A stretch of 64,000 nt of DNA from Palsa-504 sp963753195 (GTDB taxonomy: Bacteria; Actinomycetota; Actinomycetes; Streptosporangiales; Streptosporangiaceae): assembly GCA_963753195.1 (NCBI GenBank), contig CAVWBH010000002.1, positions 124,001 to 188,000 on the forward strand, in the 5' to 3' direction. Positions 15,470 through 23,964 of the stretch are shown here, in pieces. Position numbers and translations under genes: made by a program. Numbering within the stretch: position 1 is the stretch's first letter; every line of letters begins with the position of its first letter. A model generated the notes under the pieces. That model ran no database searches, had not been told where the DNA came from, and saw only the letters and a list, made by a program, of their open reading frames with translations.

Positions 15470-15985
15470 TTACCTGGCCGCCGCCGCGGCGTCCAGGGCC
15501 CGCTGCCAGGACTCCGGGACGTGATCAGCGGGATCCGGCGCGGCGTGGCCGATGACGACGACCGGGCACGGGGCAGCACGCAGGCACGCCCGGATGACCG
15601 GGCCGGCCCCGCGGTACTGATCCGGGTCGTGAGCCGTGCGGCCGAGCACCAGCAGGTCAGCGTTACTCGCATAGTCGAGCAGAACGCGCGCCGCGAGGCC
15701 CTCGGTGATCTCGGTGCGCACCCTCACGCCGGGATACAGGCTGACTGCCTCGCGAACCGACCTGCGCAGGATCTCACGGGCGGCACCCCCGCTCCCGCTG
15801 GAGCGCCGCGGGCCGGGCACCGCGTAGCTGGCGATCTGGTGGCATGCGGATTCCAGGGCGAGGACCGCATGGACCTCGCCGGGGCACAGGCTCGCTTCCC
15901 GGCACGCCCACCTCAACGCGGCCACGGACTCAGCCGAGCCGTCAACACCGACTACGATGCGCCGGACAGCGGGATCACTAGCCAT
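15470..15985 (-). CDS. Universal stress protein (UspA family)
   Basis: The 171-residue protein is a single USP domain. It has the start IVVGVDGSAESVAAL with the ATP-contacting Asp, a DLLVLGRTAH strand, and a C-terminal RACLRAAPCPVVVIGHA replacing the classical G-2x-G-9x-G(S/T) loop. The loop is only partly kept (GRTAHDPDQYRGAGPVI), so nucleotide binding is likely but altered. Such proteins act in dormancy, hypoxia or general stress in actinomycetes. The ATG has a GGAAT-type weak Shine-Dalgarno. The gene precedes psuG by 25 nt on the same strand and may partly share transcripts. The next 640 nt upstream hold no gene I can support. Confidence 0.88.
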   Translation of the reverse strand: MASDPAVRRIVVGVDGSAESVAALRWACREASLCPGEVHAVLALESACHQIASYAVPGPRRSSGSGGAAREILRRSVREAVSLYPGVRVRTEITEGLAARVLLDYASNADLLVLGRTAHDPDQYRGAGPVIRACLRAAPCPVVVIGHAAPDPADHVPESWQRALDAAAAAR

Positions 15986-16624
15986 GACGAATTCCTATTC
16001 CTGCACGCTTGTCGTCTCTGACGCTCCCGTCCGCCCGCCCACGGTCGTACGTCAGAGTATTCATCTCTTAACTGACAGGTTCCGATCGTAAGCCGTGCAG
16101 AGTGCCCTGACGAGAGGGGGCCGGACCCTTTTTTTCAGCGGCACGCGTTCATCCCTGGGACTCGGGGGTCGCCGTGCCGTTGTTATCAATATTAGGGACG
16201 ACATAATTCTTATGACCGACTTGTCCGGATCTCGGCGTAGGTCATTTAAGGCCCAGCCGCGCGCGCTGGAGGCGCCCCTGGCCAATCTTTCCAGACGGCG
16301 ATCAGCGCGTGGCATCGGCCGAGATGACCAGCATGAGCTGCGGTGGGATCGATCAGGACCCGAGGACGGCGTTATCGTGGCCTGCTGGGCCACCGAGCCT
16401 GGAACGGGTGGATCACCCGGCCTCGCGAGCGGGCGGGGAACGCGTGGTGATGCGCGGGAAGAGCGATGATGTGTTTCTGGCTCGTTTGGCAAATGTGAAC
16501 TGGCCGGTAACGAGGCATGGCGTGGATGCCGGACGACCGCCCGGTTAATGGCAAGAAGCCTGCGTCAATTTCCGCCGCCAGGCGGGCGGCCACGGCCGGC
16601 CAGCAGATAGGCGATTCAGTATTA
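15986..16624. other. Gene-free stretch between the usp and sbcC genes
   Basis: About 640 nt with lower and uneven G/C. Frames of up to 143 codons exist on both strands, but none shows the third-position G/C bias of real genes here. A run of seven T at 16130-16136 and an AT-rich tract at 16185-16215 are visible. A promoter for the stress-protein gene probably lies at the low end. Confidence 0.5.
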
Positions 16625-16643
16625 GCCGGCTTTATCAGCCGGC
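16625..16643 (-). terminator. Hairpin after sbcC
   Basis: Perfect 7-bp arms (16625-16631 and 16637-16643) with a 5-nt loop lie 15 nt past the sbcC stop codon. No long U tract follows, as is usual in actinomycetes. Confidence 0.5.
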
Positions 16644-16657
16644 CTTGTCCTTTCCGG

Positions 16658-19600
16658 CTACGGCAACGTGGGCGTCGAGAGGGTCACGTGACTGCCGGCG
16701 TGACCCTTGTGCACGCGGACCTGGGCGGGAATGCGCTGCTTCAGCTCGGCCACATGGCTGACGATGCCGACCATCCTGCCTCCCTCCCGCAGGCCGTCGA
16801 GCACCGTCATGACCTCCTCCAGCGTGTCCTCGTCGAGGCTGCCGAAGCCCTCGTCGACGAACAGCGCCTCGATCCGCGTTCCGCCCGCCTCGGCGGTGAC
16901 GACGTCCGCGAGGCCAAGCGCGAGGGACAAGCTGGCCAGGAAGGTCTCGCCGCCGGACAGCGTGCTGGTGTCGCGGTCCACCCCGGTCCACGCGTCGCAG
17001 GCGAGAAGGCCGAGCCCGGACCGGCCCGCGCCGCGGCGCGCGTCAGTATGAATCAGCGAGTACCGGCCTGAGGTCATCGCGAGCAGCCGCTGGCTGGCCG
17101 CGGCCGCGACTTCCTCCAGGCGGGCCGCGAGCACGAACGAGGACAGCGTCATCCGCAGCGTGTTGGCCCCTTGCCCGGCGGCGAGGTCGGCCAGCTGGCG
17201 GGCCTCGGCGGCGCGTGCGGCCAGCGGTTCGAGCTCGGCGAGGCGGCCGGTGAGCCGGGGCGCGAGCTCGGCCAGCTGCTCGGCCCGGTGCCGGGCGCGG
17301 TCGTGCGCGGCGAGCGCGGCGTCGTGGACCTGGCGCGCCGCATCCGCCGCGGCGGCCGTCCCGTCCAGGTCGGCAGGCGGGTCGAGAGCCACGTCGAGCT
17401 CGGGGTCAGCCAGCAGCTCGGCGACCGCCTTGACCGAGGTCTCGTGGTCTGTGACGTCCTGCTCGGCCGCTGCGCGCCAGTCAGCGGGACGCTGCGCCTC
17501 ACGGACCGCGTCCAGGCCGGCGAACCCCGCGGCGTCTGCGGCCTGCAGCGCCCGGTCCCGCGCGTCGCGGGCCGCTTGCTCGGCGCGGTTGACGGCATCG
17601 GCCGCATCGGCGGCGGCGAACAGGGCCCGGGCTGCGTCCCCGGCGGCGCGCAGGGCAGCGTCCAGGTCGGGCAGGCCGTCCAGCTGGGCCAGCAGCGACT
17701 CCCGGTGCTGCGCGGCCCGCTGCTCCGCCTCGGCGCCCTGGCGAAGCGCCCCGTCACGCTGCTCAGTCAGCTCGGCCAGCAGCTTCCCGGTGCCGGCGAT
17801 GTCCTGGTCCAGCGCCTCGAGACCGCTCTGGACGTCGCTCAGCCGGGCAGCTTCGGCCGTCAGCTGCGTAGCTTGGCCGGCTAGCTCGCCCGCGCGGACG
17901 GTCAGCCGGGCAGCTTCGGCCTCGAGCGTGGCCAGGTCCGCGGGGGCGGAGAATCCGCCGCCTTTCAGCCGGGCGGTCAGGTCGGCCACGAGGATATCGG
18001 CCGCGGCCAGCTTCGCCCCGATCATCTCGGCGCGGTCGGCCGCGGCCGCCGCCTCGGCGTCAGCGGCATCTTCCTGTTCCCGGGTCACCCGCTCGCCGCG
18101 GAGCTCGCACAGTTCTGGATGATCGAGCGAACCGCAGACCGGGCACGGTGCGCCATCCACCAAGGTGGCGGCGAGCTCCGCGCGCATGCCGTCGATGCGA
18201 GCCTCGCGCAGGCGCGAGGCTTCATCGCGGCGCTCGGACGTCGCCAGCCTCGCAGCGAAGTACGCGTCCTCTTGACGGCGGGCGTCAGCCCGGGCCTTGA
18301 CCAGGGCACCAGCGTCGCCCGCGGCCCGGCGGCAGGCATCGGCCGCACTGGCGCGGTCTGGCAGGTCCTCGGCGGCCTGGCGGGCCTGTTCGCGCTCGGC
18401 GACGAGCCGCGGACGGTGTTCCTGCCAGTCAGCCAGGATCGCGCCAGCCTCGGCGATCTGGGCGGTCAGCTCATCGGCGGCCATCCGAGCGGCTTTCGCG
18501 TTCGCATCCTCATCGGCCGCGTGGTTCTCGTGGGGACGCAAGGCGTCCAGGCGGCCGAGCTTGGCCGCGTGCTCCTGGCCGGCGGCCCGGAACTCGCCGG
18601 CGGCGGCCAGGGCATCAGCACCGACCGGATCCCCGGCGCAAGCCCGGGCCAGGTCGTGCTCGGCCCGGGCCCGGGCCAGGTCGTACTCAGCCCGGGCCCG
18701 GGCCAGGGCGTCGCTAGCCCGTTCGTCCTCGCCGAGCGCTCCGGCCGCCTCGGCGGCGCGGGCGGCGGCAGCGAGCTGCCCGCGCAAGGCGCCGACGGCG
18801 GAAGCGGCAGCAGCCAGCTCCTCGCGGGCGCGCAGGGCCCCGGCGCGCCGACGCTGCCGGTCAGCCAGCCGCTCGGCGGCCCGCTGGCGGTCCTGGGCCT
18901 GATCAAGCTCCGTGCGGAGGGCTTGAACCCGGGCCTGGCCGACCTCGGCCGCGGCGGCGGCGGACGCCGCCAGCAACGGGGCCCAGGCGGGATCGGGCAG
19001 CACCGCGGGATCGGGAGGCACCGCGGGATCGGGCAGGCACCTCGGCGGGATCGGGAGGCACCGCGGGATCGGGAGCACCGCGGGGTCGGTGACAGTCGCG
19101 GGACCGGTGGGGGCCGCGGGATCGGGGCCGACGACCTGGGCGATTACCGCAGTCAGCTCCCGGATGGCCTGCTCGGCGGCATCTACCGCGCGGGCGGTAG
19201 CCCGGCGCCGCTCGGCGAGCCAGTCCTCGACCTTGCCGAACCGATCGGTACCGAACAGCTTCTCCAGCAACTCGGCCCGCTTGTCCGCGGCGGCGTGCAG
19301 AAACTGCGCGAACTCGCCCTGAGGCAGCAGGACGACCTGGTAGAACTGCTCAGCGGACATGCCCATGAGGTCTTTGATCTCGTCGTCGGCCTCGCCGGCC
19401 CGGGTCGAGAGGGCCCGCCAGCTGGAGCCGTCATGCTCCTCGAGCAGGACCTTGGCCTGCTCGGTGGTGGTCCCGCTGCCGCGGCGCTTCGGGCGCTGCT
19501 GCTCGGGCCTGCGGGTGACCCGCATCCGGCGGCCGCCGAGGGTCGCCTCGAGCTCGACTTCAGTGAACGAGCCCGGCGCCGCGTGATCCGAGCGCAGCCT

Positions 19601-19792
19601 GCGGGTCTTGGCGCGCTCGCCGGGCACCCGGCCGTACAGGGCGAACCCGATGGCATCCAGCAGCGTGGTCTTGCCCGCGCCGGTCTCGCCGTGCAGCAGG
19701 AACAGGCCTGCACTGGCCAGGTCGTCGAAGCACACCTCGACGGTGCCGCCGAACGCGCCGAACGCGGTCACGCGCAGCCGGTGCGGGCGCAT
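16658..19792 (-). CDS. sbcC: SbcC-like exonuclease/ATPase subunit
   Basis: The 1044-residue protein is the SMC/Rad50-like partner of SbcD, which processes hairpins and double-strand ends. It has N-terminal Walker A GETGAGKTTLLDAI, a FYQVVLLPQGEFAQFL block, two long Ala/Arg/Glu-rich coiled-coil arms around the zinc hook CPVCGSLDHPELC, the ABC signature TLSGGETFLASLSLALGLADVV and Walker B LFVDEGFGSLDEDTL. The ATG shares a base with the sbcD stop (TGATG). Oddities: a Pro-rich insertion around residues 230-275 made of DPAVLP-like repeats (DNA 18990-19095) and a repeated ARARAEYDLA segment in the coiled coil (18648-18712). Both keep the frame and may break or lengthen the arm. Confidence 0.93.
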   Translation of the reverse strand: MRPHRLRVTAFGAFGGTVEVCFDDLASAGLFLLHGETGAGKTTLLDAIGFALYGRVPGERAKTRRLRSDHAAPGSFTEVELEATLGGRRMRVTRRPEQQRPKRRGSGTTTEQAKVLLEEHDGSSWRALSTRAGEADDEIKDLMGMSAEQFYQVVLLPQGEFAQFLHAAADKRAELLEKLFGTDRFGKVEDWLAERRRATARAVDAAEQAIRELTAVIAQVVGPDPAAPTGPATVTDPAVLPIPRCLPIPPRCLPDPAVPPDPAVLPDPAWAPLLAASAAAAAEVGQARVQALRTELDQAQDRQRAAERLADRQRRRAGALRAREELAAAASAVGALRGQLAAAARAAEAAGALGEDERASDALARARAEYDLARARAEHDLARACAGDPVGADALAAAGEFRAAGQEHAAKLGRLDALRPHENHAADEDANAKAARMAADELTAQIAEAGAILADWQEHRPRLVAEREQARQAAEDLPDRASAADACRRAAGDAGALVKARADARRQEDAYFAARLATSERRDEASRLREARIDGMRAELAATLVDGAPCPVCGSLDHPELCELRGERVTREQEDAADAEAAAAADRAEMIGAKLAAADILVADLTARLKGGGFSAPADLATLEAEAARLTVRAGELAGQATQLTAEAARLSDVQSGLEALDQDIAGTGKLLAELTEQRDGALRQGAEAEQRAAQHRESLLAQLDGLPDLDAALRAAGDAARALFAAADAADAVNRAEQAARDARDRALQAADAAGFAGLDAVREAQRPADWRAAAEQDVTDHETSVKAVAELLADPELDVALDPPADLDGTAAAADAARQVHDAALAAHDRARHRAEQLAELAPRLTGRLAELEPLAARAAEARQLADLAAGQGANTLRMTLSSFVLAARLEEVAAAASQRLLAMTSGRYSLIHTDARRGAGRSGLGLLACDAWTGVDRDTSTLSGGETFLASLSLALGLADVVTAEAGGTRIEALFVDEGFGSLDEDTLEEVMTVLDGLREGGRMVGIVSHVAELKQRIPAQVRVHKGHAGSHVTLSTPTLP
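18648..18712 (-). repeat. In-frame tandem repeat in sbcC coiled coil
   Basis: Units of about 27 bp built on cccgggccaggtc repeat at least twice and encode LARARAEYD/LARARAEHD. The heptad-like spacing is roughly kept. Confidence 0.75.
18990..19095 (-). repeat. In-frame tandem repeat in sbcC coding a Pro-rich insertion
   Basis: About five imperfect units of caccgcgggatcggga, of mixed length, encode DPAVLP-type blocks between the N-terminal lobe and the first coiled coil. Confidence 0.8.
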
Positions 19793-20937
19793 CAGCCGGC
19801 CTCCTCCAGGCGGACTGCTTCGAACGCGGCGGCCAGCAGCCGCCGTTCGCCCGCGGTGGGCGGGGTGTTCCGGACGTGCTGGACAAACCCCGCCGCGATG
19901 GCCCGGTCGTCGCGGCCCGCCACGCGGGCCTGGTAACCACGGGCGTCGGGCGCGGCGCCCTCGGGCTCAAAGGTGAGCACGAGGATGTGCGGGAACCGGG
20001 TGCGCAGCGCGTCCATCGGGCCCTCGGGACGGCCCGGGTCGGTCAGCGTGACCGACACGAAGTCCTGCTCAAACTGGGTGTAGGCGGGCGAGCCGAGCAG
20101 GTCTGCGAGCCGGCCGCGGAGCTGGCTCAGCCGGCGGTGGGTGGGCGCGGGAACGCGCTCGACCCGGCTGACGCCCGCCGCGTCCAGCTCGATCAGCCAG
20201 CTGCCCTTGCGATGCTTAGCCTCGGAGAAGGAGTACGGCAGCGGGGAGCCGCTGTAACGCAGTTGCTCGGCGAGCGTCTGCTGACCGTGCAGGTGGCCGA
20301 GCGCCACGTAGCTGAAGTGGGCGAAGGTGTCGGCGGCGACCTGCCCGACGCCGCCGACCGTGATGTCGCGCTCGGATTCGCTGGCCGCTCCCCCGGTCAC
20401 CCATCCGTGGGCCAGGACCACCCGGCGGCGCACGCCGCGGGCGTCCGCGTCGGCCCGGATGGAGCGGACGGCATGGCCGAGCACCCCAGCGTGCCCCTTC
20501 CCGGTCTCGGGGGGAAGCTCGGCGCGGACCGCGTCGGGCTCGGCGTACGGCACTCCGTATACGGCCACCGGCCCGTGCGCGTCCTCCAGCAGCACTGGCC
20601 GCGCGACCGCGCTCATCCGGGTGCGCAAGTGCACTCCGGCCACCTCCAGCAGGCCGCTGCCGAAGCCGAGGCGGCGCGCCGAATCGTGGTTGCCGCTGAT
20701 CAGCACGATGCTCGCCCCGGTGTCGTGCAGCCGGAGCAGGGCGTCCTCGCACAGCCCGACGGCGTCCACCGGGGGCACGGCCCGGTCATAGACGTCCCCG
20801 GCGACCAGCACCACATCCACCTTCTCGGCGCGGACCGTCTCGACCAGAGAATCCAGGAACGCGGCCTGCGCCGCGCGCAAGTCGGCCCGGTGCAGCGACC
20901 GGCCCAGGTGCCAGTCGGACGTGTGCAACATGCGCAT
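19792..20937 (-). CDS. sbcD: SbcD-like nuclease subunit
   Basis: The product (about 381 residues) is a calcineurin-like Mn-dependent nuclease. It has the metal motifs LHTSDWHLGRSLH, VLVAGDVYDRAVPP, ISGNHDSARRLG, VLAHGWVTG and VALGHLHGQQ. The C-terminal capping domain continues to about residue 380. It binds SbcC to open and cut hairpins and blocked ends during replication and repair. The ATG at 20937 was chosen because conserved sequence starts there; ATGs at 20931 and 20949 are alternatives, and no good Shine-Dalgarno is visible. It is the first gene of the sbcDC pair, whose genes overlap by one base. The longer open frame upstream is not conserved. Confidence 0.92.
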   Translation of the reverse strand: MRMLHTSDWHLGRSLHRADLRAAQAAFLDSLVETVRAEKVDVVLVAGDVYDRAVPPVDAVGLCEDALLRLHDTGASIVLISGNHDSARRLGFGSGLLEVAGVHLRTRMSAVARPVLLEDAHGPVAVYGVPYAEPDAVRAELPPETGKGHAGVLGHAVRSIRADADARGVRRRVVLAHGWVTGGAASESERDITVGGVGQVAADTFAHFSYVALGHLHGQQTLAEQLRYSGSPLPYSFSEAKHRKGSWLIELDAAGVSRVERVPAPTHRRLSQLRGRLADLLGSPAYTQFEQDFVSVTLTDPGRPEGPMDALRTRFPHILVLTFEPEGAAPDARGYQARVAGRDDRAIAAGFVQHVRNTPPTAGERRLLAAAFEAVRLEEAG

Positions 20938-21166
20938 GCCGGCGAACATAGCGGAGGGGACCGACATTACGGCGCGGTTCGGCACGACCCGGGTGCGCGT
21001 CAGATTTGCAGGCGATGAAGATCGCCCCTCACCGCGCGTCCCCGAACCGGCTCGCAGGGATCCCGGGCGTTGCGGCTGTCCGGTGCTTGCGAGATAATTC
21101 AGCTCAACCGCCCTGGCTGACATCTGGATGCGGAGTCAGCGGAGCACGCGGTGGGGAGTGACACCC

Positions 21167-21829
21167 GTGAAGCCGTCGCCGTTACTGCCGCCTGACGGCC
21201 TTCTGCGCTACCAGTCCGCGGTCCTCAGCCGACGGGACGCCTGGTCGCATATCGCCATGCGCGTTGCCTTCACTGCTCTGGCATCAGGCTCGGCCTGGTT
21301 GCTTTATGTCCGGCATGTGGTCTGGGGCGGTATGCCTGGCCTCGTGTTCGGCATGGCGCTCAGCGCCTTTCTTGTCTATCTGTGCGGCGTGGGCGTCGTC
21401 GCCGACCTGGCTTCCACCCGGCCGTGGCGGGGACGCGAGGTACGGGGCTCGGTCTACCGCGATCGCCGGATGTTCCTGCCGGAAAAGCGCTACGACCTGG
21501 CCACGGCCACCAGTGCCTACGTCAAGAACGTTCACACCTCACCCGGGGAATACCTCTATGTGAGTGCTGACTGCCTCTACCTGTGCCTGTCGCTGCAGGG
21601 CGGCGGGAAGCGGAAGATCCAGCTGGCGGGGGGCGCCTGGTTTCCCGGTGTCGTGGGCCCTGACCAGGCACGCCTGATGCTGGCGCTGGCCGACGTGCTC
21701 GCGGAGAGTCCTGATTGCGGCGCCACCGGGCAGGCAGTCGCCGATCTGCGCATGCTCGCCACAGCACCTGCCGGTCTGGTCCGCGAGTGGATGGGCACCA
21801 CCGGGCAGCTGCGGCCTGGTCAGCGGTAG
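21167..21829 (+). CDS. Small membrane protein of unknown function
   Basis: The product (about 220 residues) has two close membrane helices (about 30-75: AFTALASGSAWLLYV and PGLVFGMALSAFLVYLCGVGVVADL). A cytoplasmic-looking domain follows, with YDLATATSAYVKN, LYVSADCLYLCLSLQGGGKRKI and PDQARLMLALADVLAESP. The architecture (two helices and a soluble domain that may read out position or a ligand) recurs in actinomycete hypothetical proteins, but I do not recognise a named family. GTG at 21167 was chosen because GGGGAG lies 8 nt upstream; the frame is open back to 21128. It is divergent from sbcD and stands alone. Confidence 0.6.
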   Translation: MKPSPLLPPDGLLRYQSAVLSRRDAWSHIAMRVAFTALASGSAWLLYVRHVVWGGMPGLVFGMALSAFLVYLCGVGVVADLASTRPWRGREVRGSVYRDRRMFLPEKRYDLATATSAYVKNVHTSPGEYLYVSADCLYLCLSLQGGGKRKIQLAGGAWFPGVVGPDQARLMLALADVLAESPDCGATGQAVADLRMLATAPAGLVREWMGTTGQLRPGQR

Positions 21830-22011
21830 TTCCAAGTTCCCTCCCCGGTGAGTCGCCCCGCGCTGCGCTGAGGCCAGCGAGCAGCAGGAAGCCATCTGCG
21901 GCAACCAGCACAACCGGACACCAACCGCCCGACCGGCCCGCACCCGAAGATGACCTTCATCCCCTAAAAATTCTGACGCGCACCCGCATGCCGCCGCGTA
22001 CCCTTCTCGGC

Positions 22012-23964
22012 ATGAGCCTGGGCAACAGGGCCGGCCTATGGGCCATGGCGCTCGCTGCGCTGCTGGTCACTGGGCTGCTGAGCGCGTGCAGCTCGTCGCC
22101 GCAACCGCAGACGACGGCCAGCGCTTACTTCGCCGCCTGGGCCAAGCAGGACTGGGCGGCGATGCAGCAGCTGGTGTCCCAGCCGCCCGCCGACTTCACC
22201 GCGGTGAACCAGGCGGCGTTCACCGACCTAGGCGTGCACCAGGCCAGCTTCACCGCGGGCACCATCGCTACCTCCGGATCGACAGCCACTGAGCCGTTCA
22301 CCGAGCAGCTGGCCGTGCCGGGCCTGCGCCTCATCACGATCAAGCCCACCCTGCACCTGACGCAGGTGCAGGGGCACTGGCTGGTCAGCTGGTCGCCCGC
22401 CACGATCGCGCCGTCGCTGCAATCCGGTGATCACCTCGCGCTGCAGGTGAGGTGGCCGACCCGCGCGGCCATCCTCGGCCAGGGCGGGGCGCCGCTGGTG
22501 ACCAGCGGTGACGTGGTGACGATCGGCGTAGAGGGCGCCCGGATCAAGAACGCCAAGGCCGTGGGGTCCGCGCTGGTGGCGGCGGGCGCGACGCAGGCCC
22601 AGGCAAACCGCGCGCTGGCCGCGGCCAAGCTGCACCCCACGTTCTTCGAGCCGGTCTTCACCGTGTCCCAGGCCCGCTACAGCCAGCTGGAGCCGACCAT
22701 CTACCCGATCCCCGGGACGGTCTTCCAGTCCGGCAGCAAGCGCAGCGCCATCACCCCCGGCCTGGCCGCGGGGGTGGTCGGCACGGTCGGGCCGATCACC
22801 GCCCAGCAGCTCAGCCAGCTCGGCGCGCCCTACAGCGCGGCGAGCGTGGTCGGGCAGACCGGGCTGGAGCAGGCCGACGAGCGGCAGCTGGCCGGGCAGC
22901 CGGGCGCCACGGTCACGGTCGTCAGCGGCACCGGCAGCGGCAGCGGCAGCGGCAGCGGCAGCGGCGGGACCGTCGCCACCGTGGCGACGCTGCCCGCCCG
23001 CCCGGGCACGCCGGTCACCACCACCATCGACCCGGCGGCGCAGACCGCCGCCGAGACCGCGCTGGCCGGGGAGAAGAAGAGCGCCGCGCTGGTCGCGGTG
23101 AACGCCTCCACCGGCGACATCCTGGCCGTTGATTCGGCCAACTCCGGCGGCTTCGACGAGGCCATCGACGGCGGCTTCCCGCCCGGCTCGACGTTCAAGG
23201 TGATCACCTCGACCGCGCTGATCACCCGTGGGCTCACGCCGCGGTCGGCGGCGAGCTGCCCGAGCACCGCCACCGTGGACGGCGAAGTGTTCCACAACGC
23301 CGAGGGCGACGCGCCGGTCAGCACGCTGCTGCAGGCCTTCACCGAGTCGTGCAACACCGCCTTCATCCAGCTGGCCACCGGGCACCTGACCGCGCCGGAC
23401 CTGCCGGCCGCTGCGACCATGCTCGGGGTGGGCCGCAGCCTGCACCTCGGGCTAATCTCGTTCGACGGCTCGGTCCCGCAGCCGGCCGACAAGGCGGACC
23501 TGGCCGCCACGTCGATCGGCCAGGGACGGGTCCTGATGTCGCCGCTGTCCATGGCGATGGTCGCCGCGGCCGCCGACGCCGGGACGGTGCATACGCCGCA
23601 GCTCATCCAGGGCGCGTCAGGCAGCGGCGCGCCGGCGAGCGGCGCGGCCACGAGCAGCGGGTCAGCCAGCGGCGCGGCGACTCCGGCCGCCAGCCAGCTG
23701 CCGGCGAATGTGGTCAGCGACCTGCGCAAGATGATGGCGTCGGTGGTGGCCAGCGGCACCGCGGCCGGGCAGGGCCTGCCGGCCGGCACCTACGCCAAGA
23801 CCGGGACCGCCCAGTACGGGACGTCCGCCCCGCTGAAGACCGACGCCTGGCTGATGGGCTTCAAGGGCAATACCGCGTTCGCGTGCCTGGTGGTGGATTC
23901 CACCGGGAACGGCGGGCCCACCTGCGGCCCGATCGTAGCCAGGTTCTTCGCCGACCTCAGCTGA
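22012..23964 (+). CDS. Penicillin-binding transpeptidase lipoprotein
   Basis: The product (about 650 residues) has a lipoprotein signal (LLVTGLLSAC) and an N-terminal NTF2-like MecA_N domain (SAYFAAWAKQDWAAMQQLV). A PBP-dimer-like region and a Gly-Ser linker (22928-22970) follow, then a transpeptidase domain with SxxK in PPGSTFKVI, SxN in ESCNTAF and KTGT in YAKTGTAQYG. This is a class B PBP of the PBP3/MecA type, anchored by lipid instead of a membrane helix, and would cross-link peptidoglycan. A TACCCT hexamer 7 nt upstream supports a leaderless start at 22012; ATG at 21988 is an alternative. No SEDS partner is adjacent. It overlaps the convergent deaminase gene by 8 nt. Confidence 0.9.
   Translation: MSLGNRAGLWAMALAALLVTGLLSACSSSPQPQTTASAYFAAWAKQDWAAMQQLVSQPPADFTAVNQAAFTDLGVHQASFTAGTIATSGSTATEPFTEQLAVPGLRLITIKPTLHLTQVQGHWLVSWSPATIAPSLQSGDHLALQVRWPTRAAILGQGGAPLVTSGDVVTIGVEGARIKNAKAVGSALVAAGATQAQANRALAAAKLHPTFFEPVFTVSQARYSQLEPTIYPIPGTVFQSGSKRSAITPGLAAGVVGTVGPITAQQLSQLGAPYSAASVVGQTGLEQADERQLAGQPGATVTVVSGTGSGSGSGSGSGGTVATVATLPARPGTPVTTTIDPAAQTAAETALAGEKKSAALVAVNASTGDILAVDSANSGGFDEAIDGGFPPGSTFKVITSTALITRGLTPRSAASCPSTATVDGEVFHNAEGDAPVSTLLQAFTESCNTAFIQLATGHLTAPDLPAAATMLGVGRSLHLGLISFDGSVPQPADKADLAATSIGQGRVLMSPLSMAMVAAAADAGTVHTPQLIQGASGSGAPASGAATSSGSASGAATPAASQLPANVVSDLRKMMASVVASGTAAGQGLPAGTYAKTGTAQYGTSAPLKTDAWLMGFKGNTAFACLVVDSTGNGGPTCGPIVARFFADLS
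22928..22970 (+). repeat. Gly-Ser linker repeat
   Basis: Seven or so copies of ggcagc code for a (Gly-Ser)n linker between the dimerisation and transpeptidase domains of the PBP. Confidence 0.85.

Noticed and set aside
16061..16492. Frames of 120-143 codons on both strands between usp and sbcC
   Set aside because: Codon third positions show no G/C bias and there is no Shine-Dalgarno or motif.
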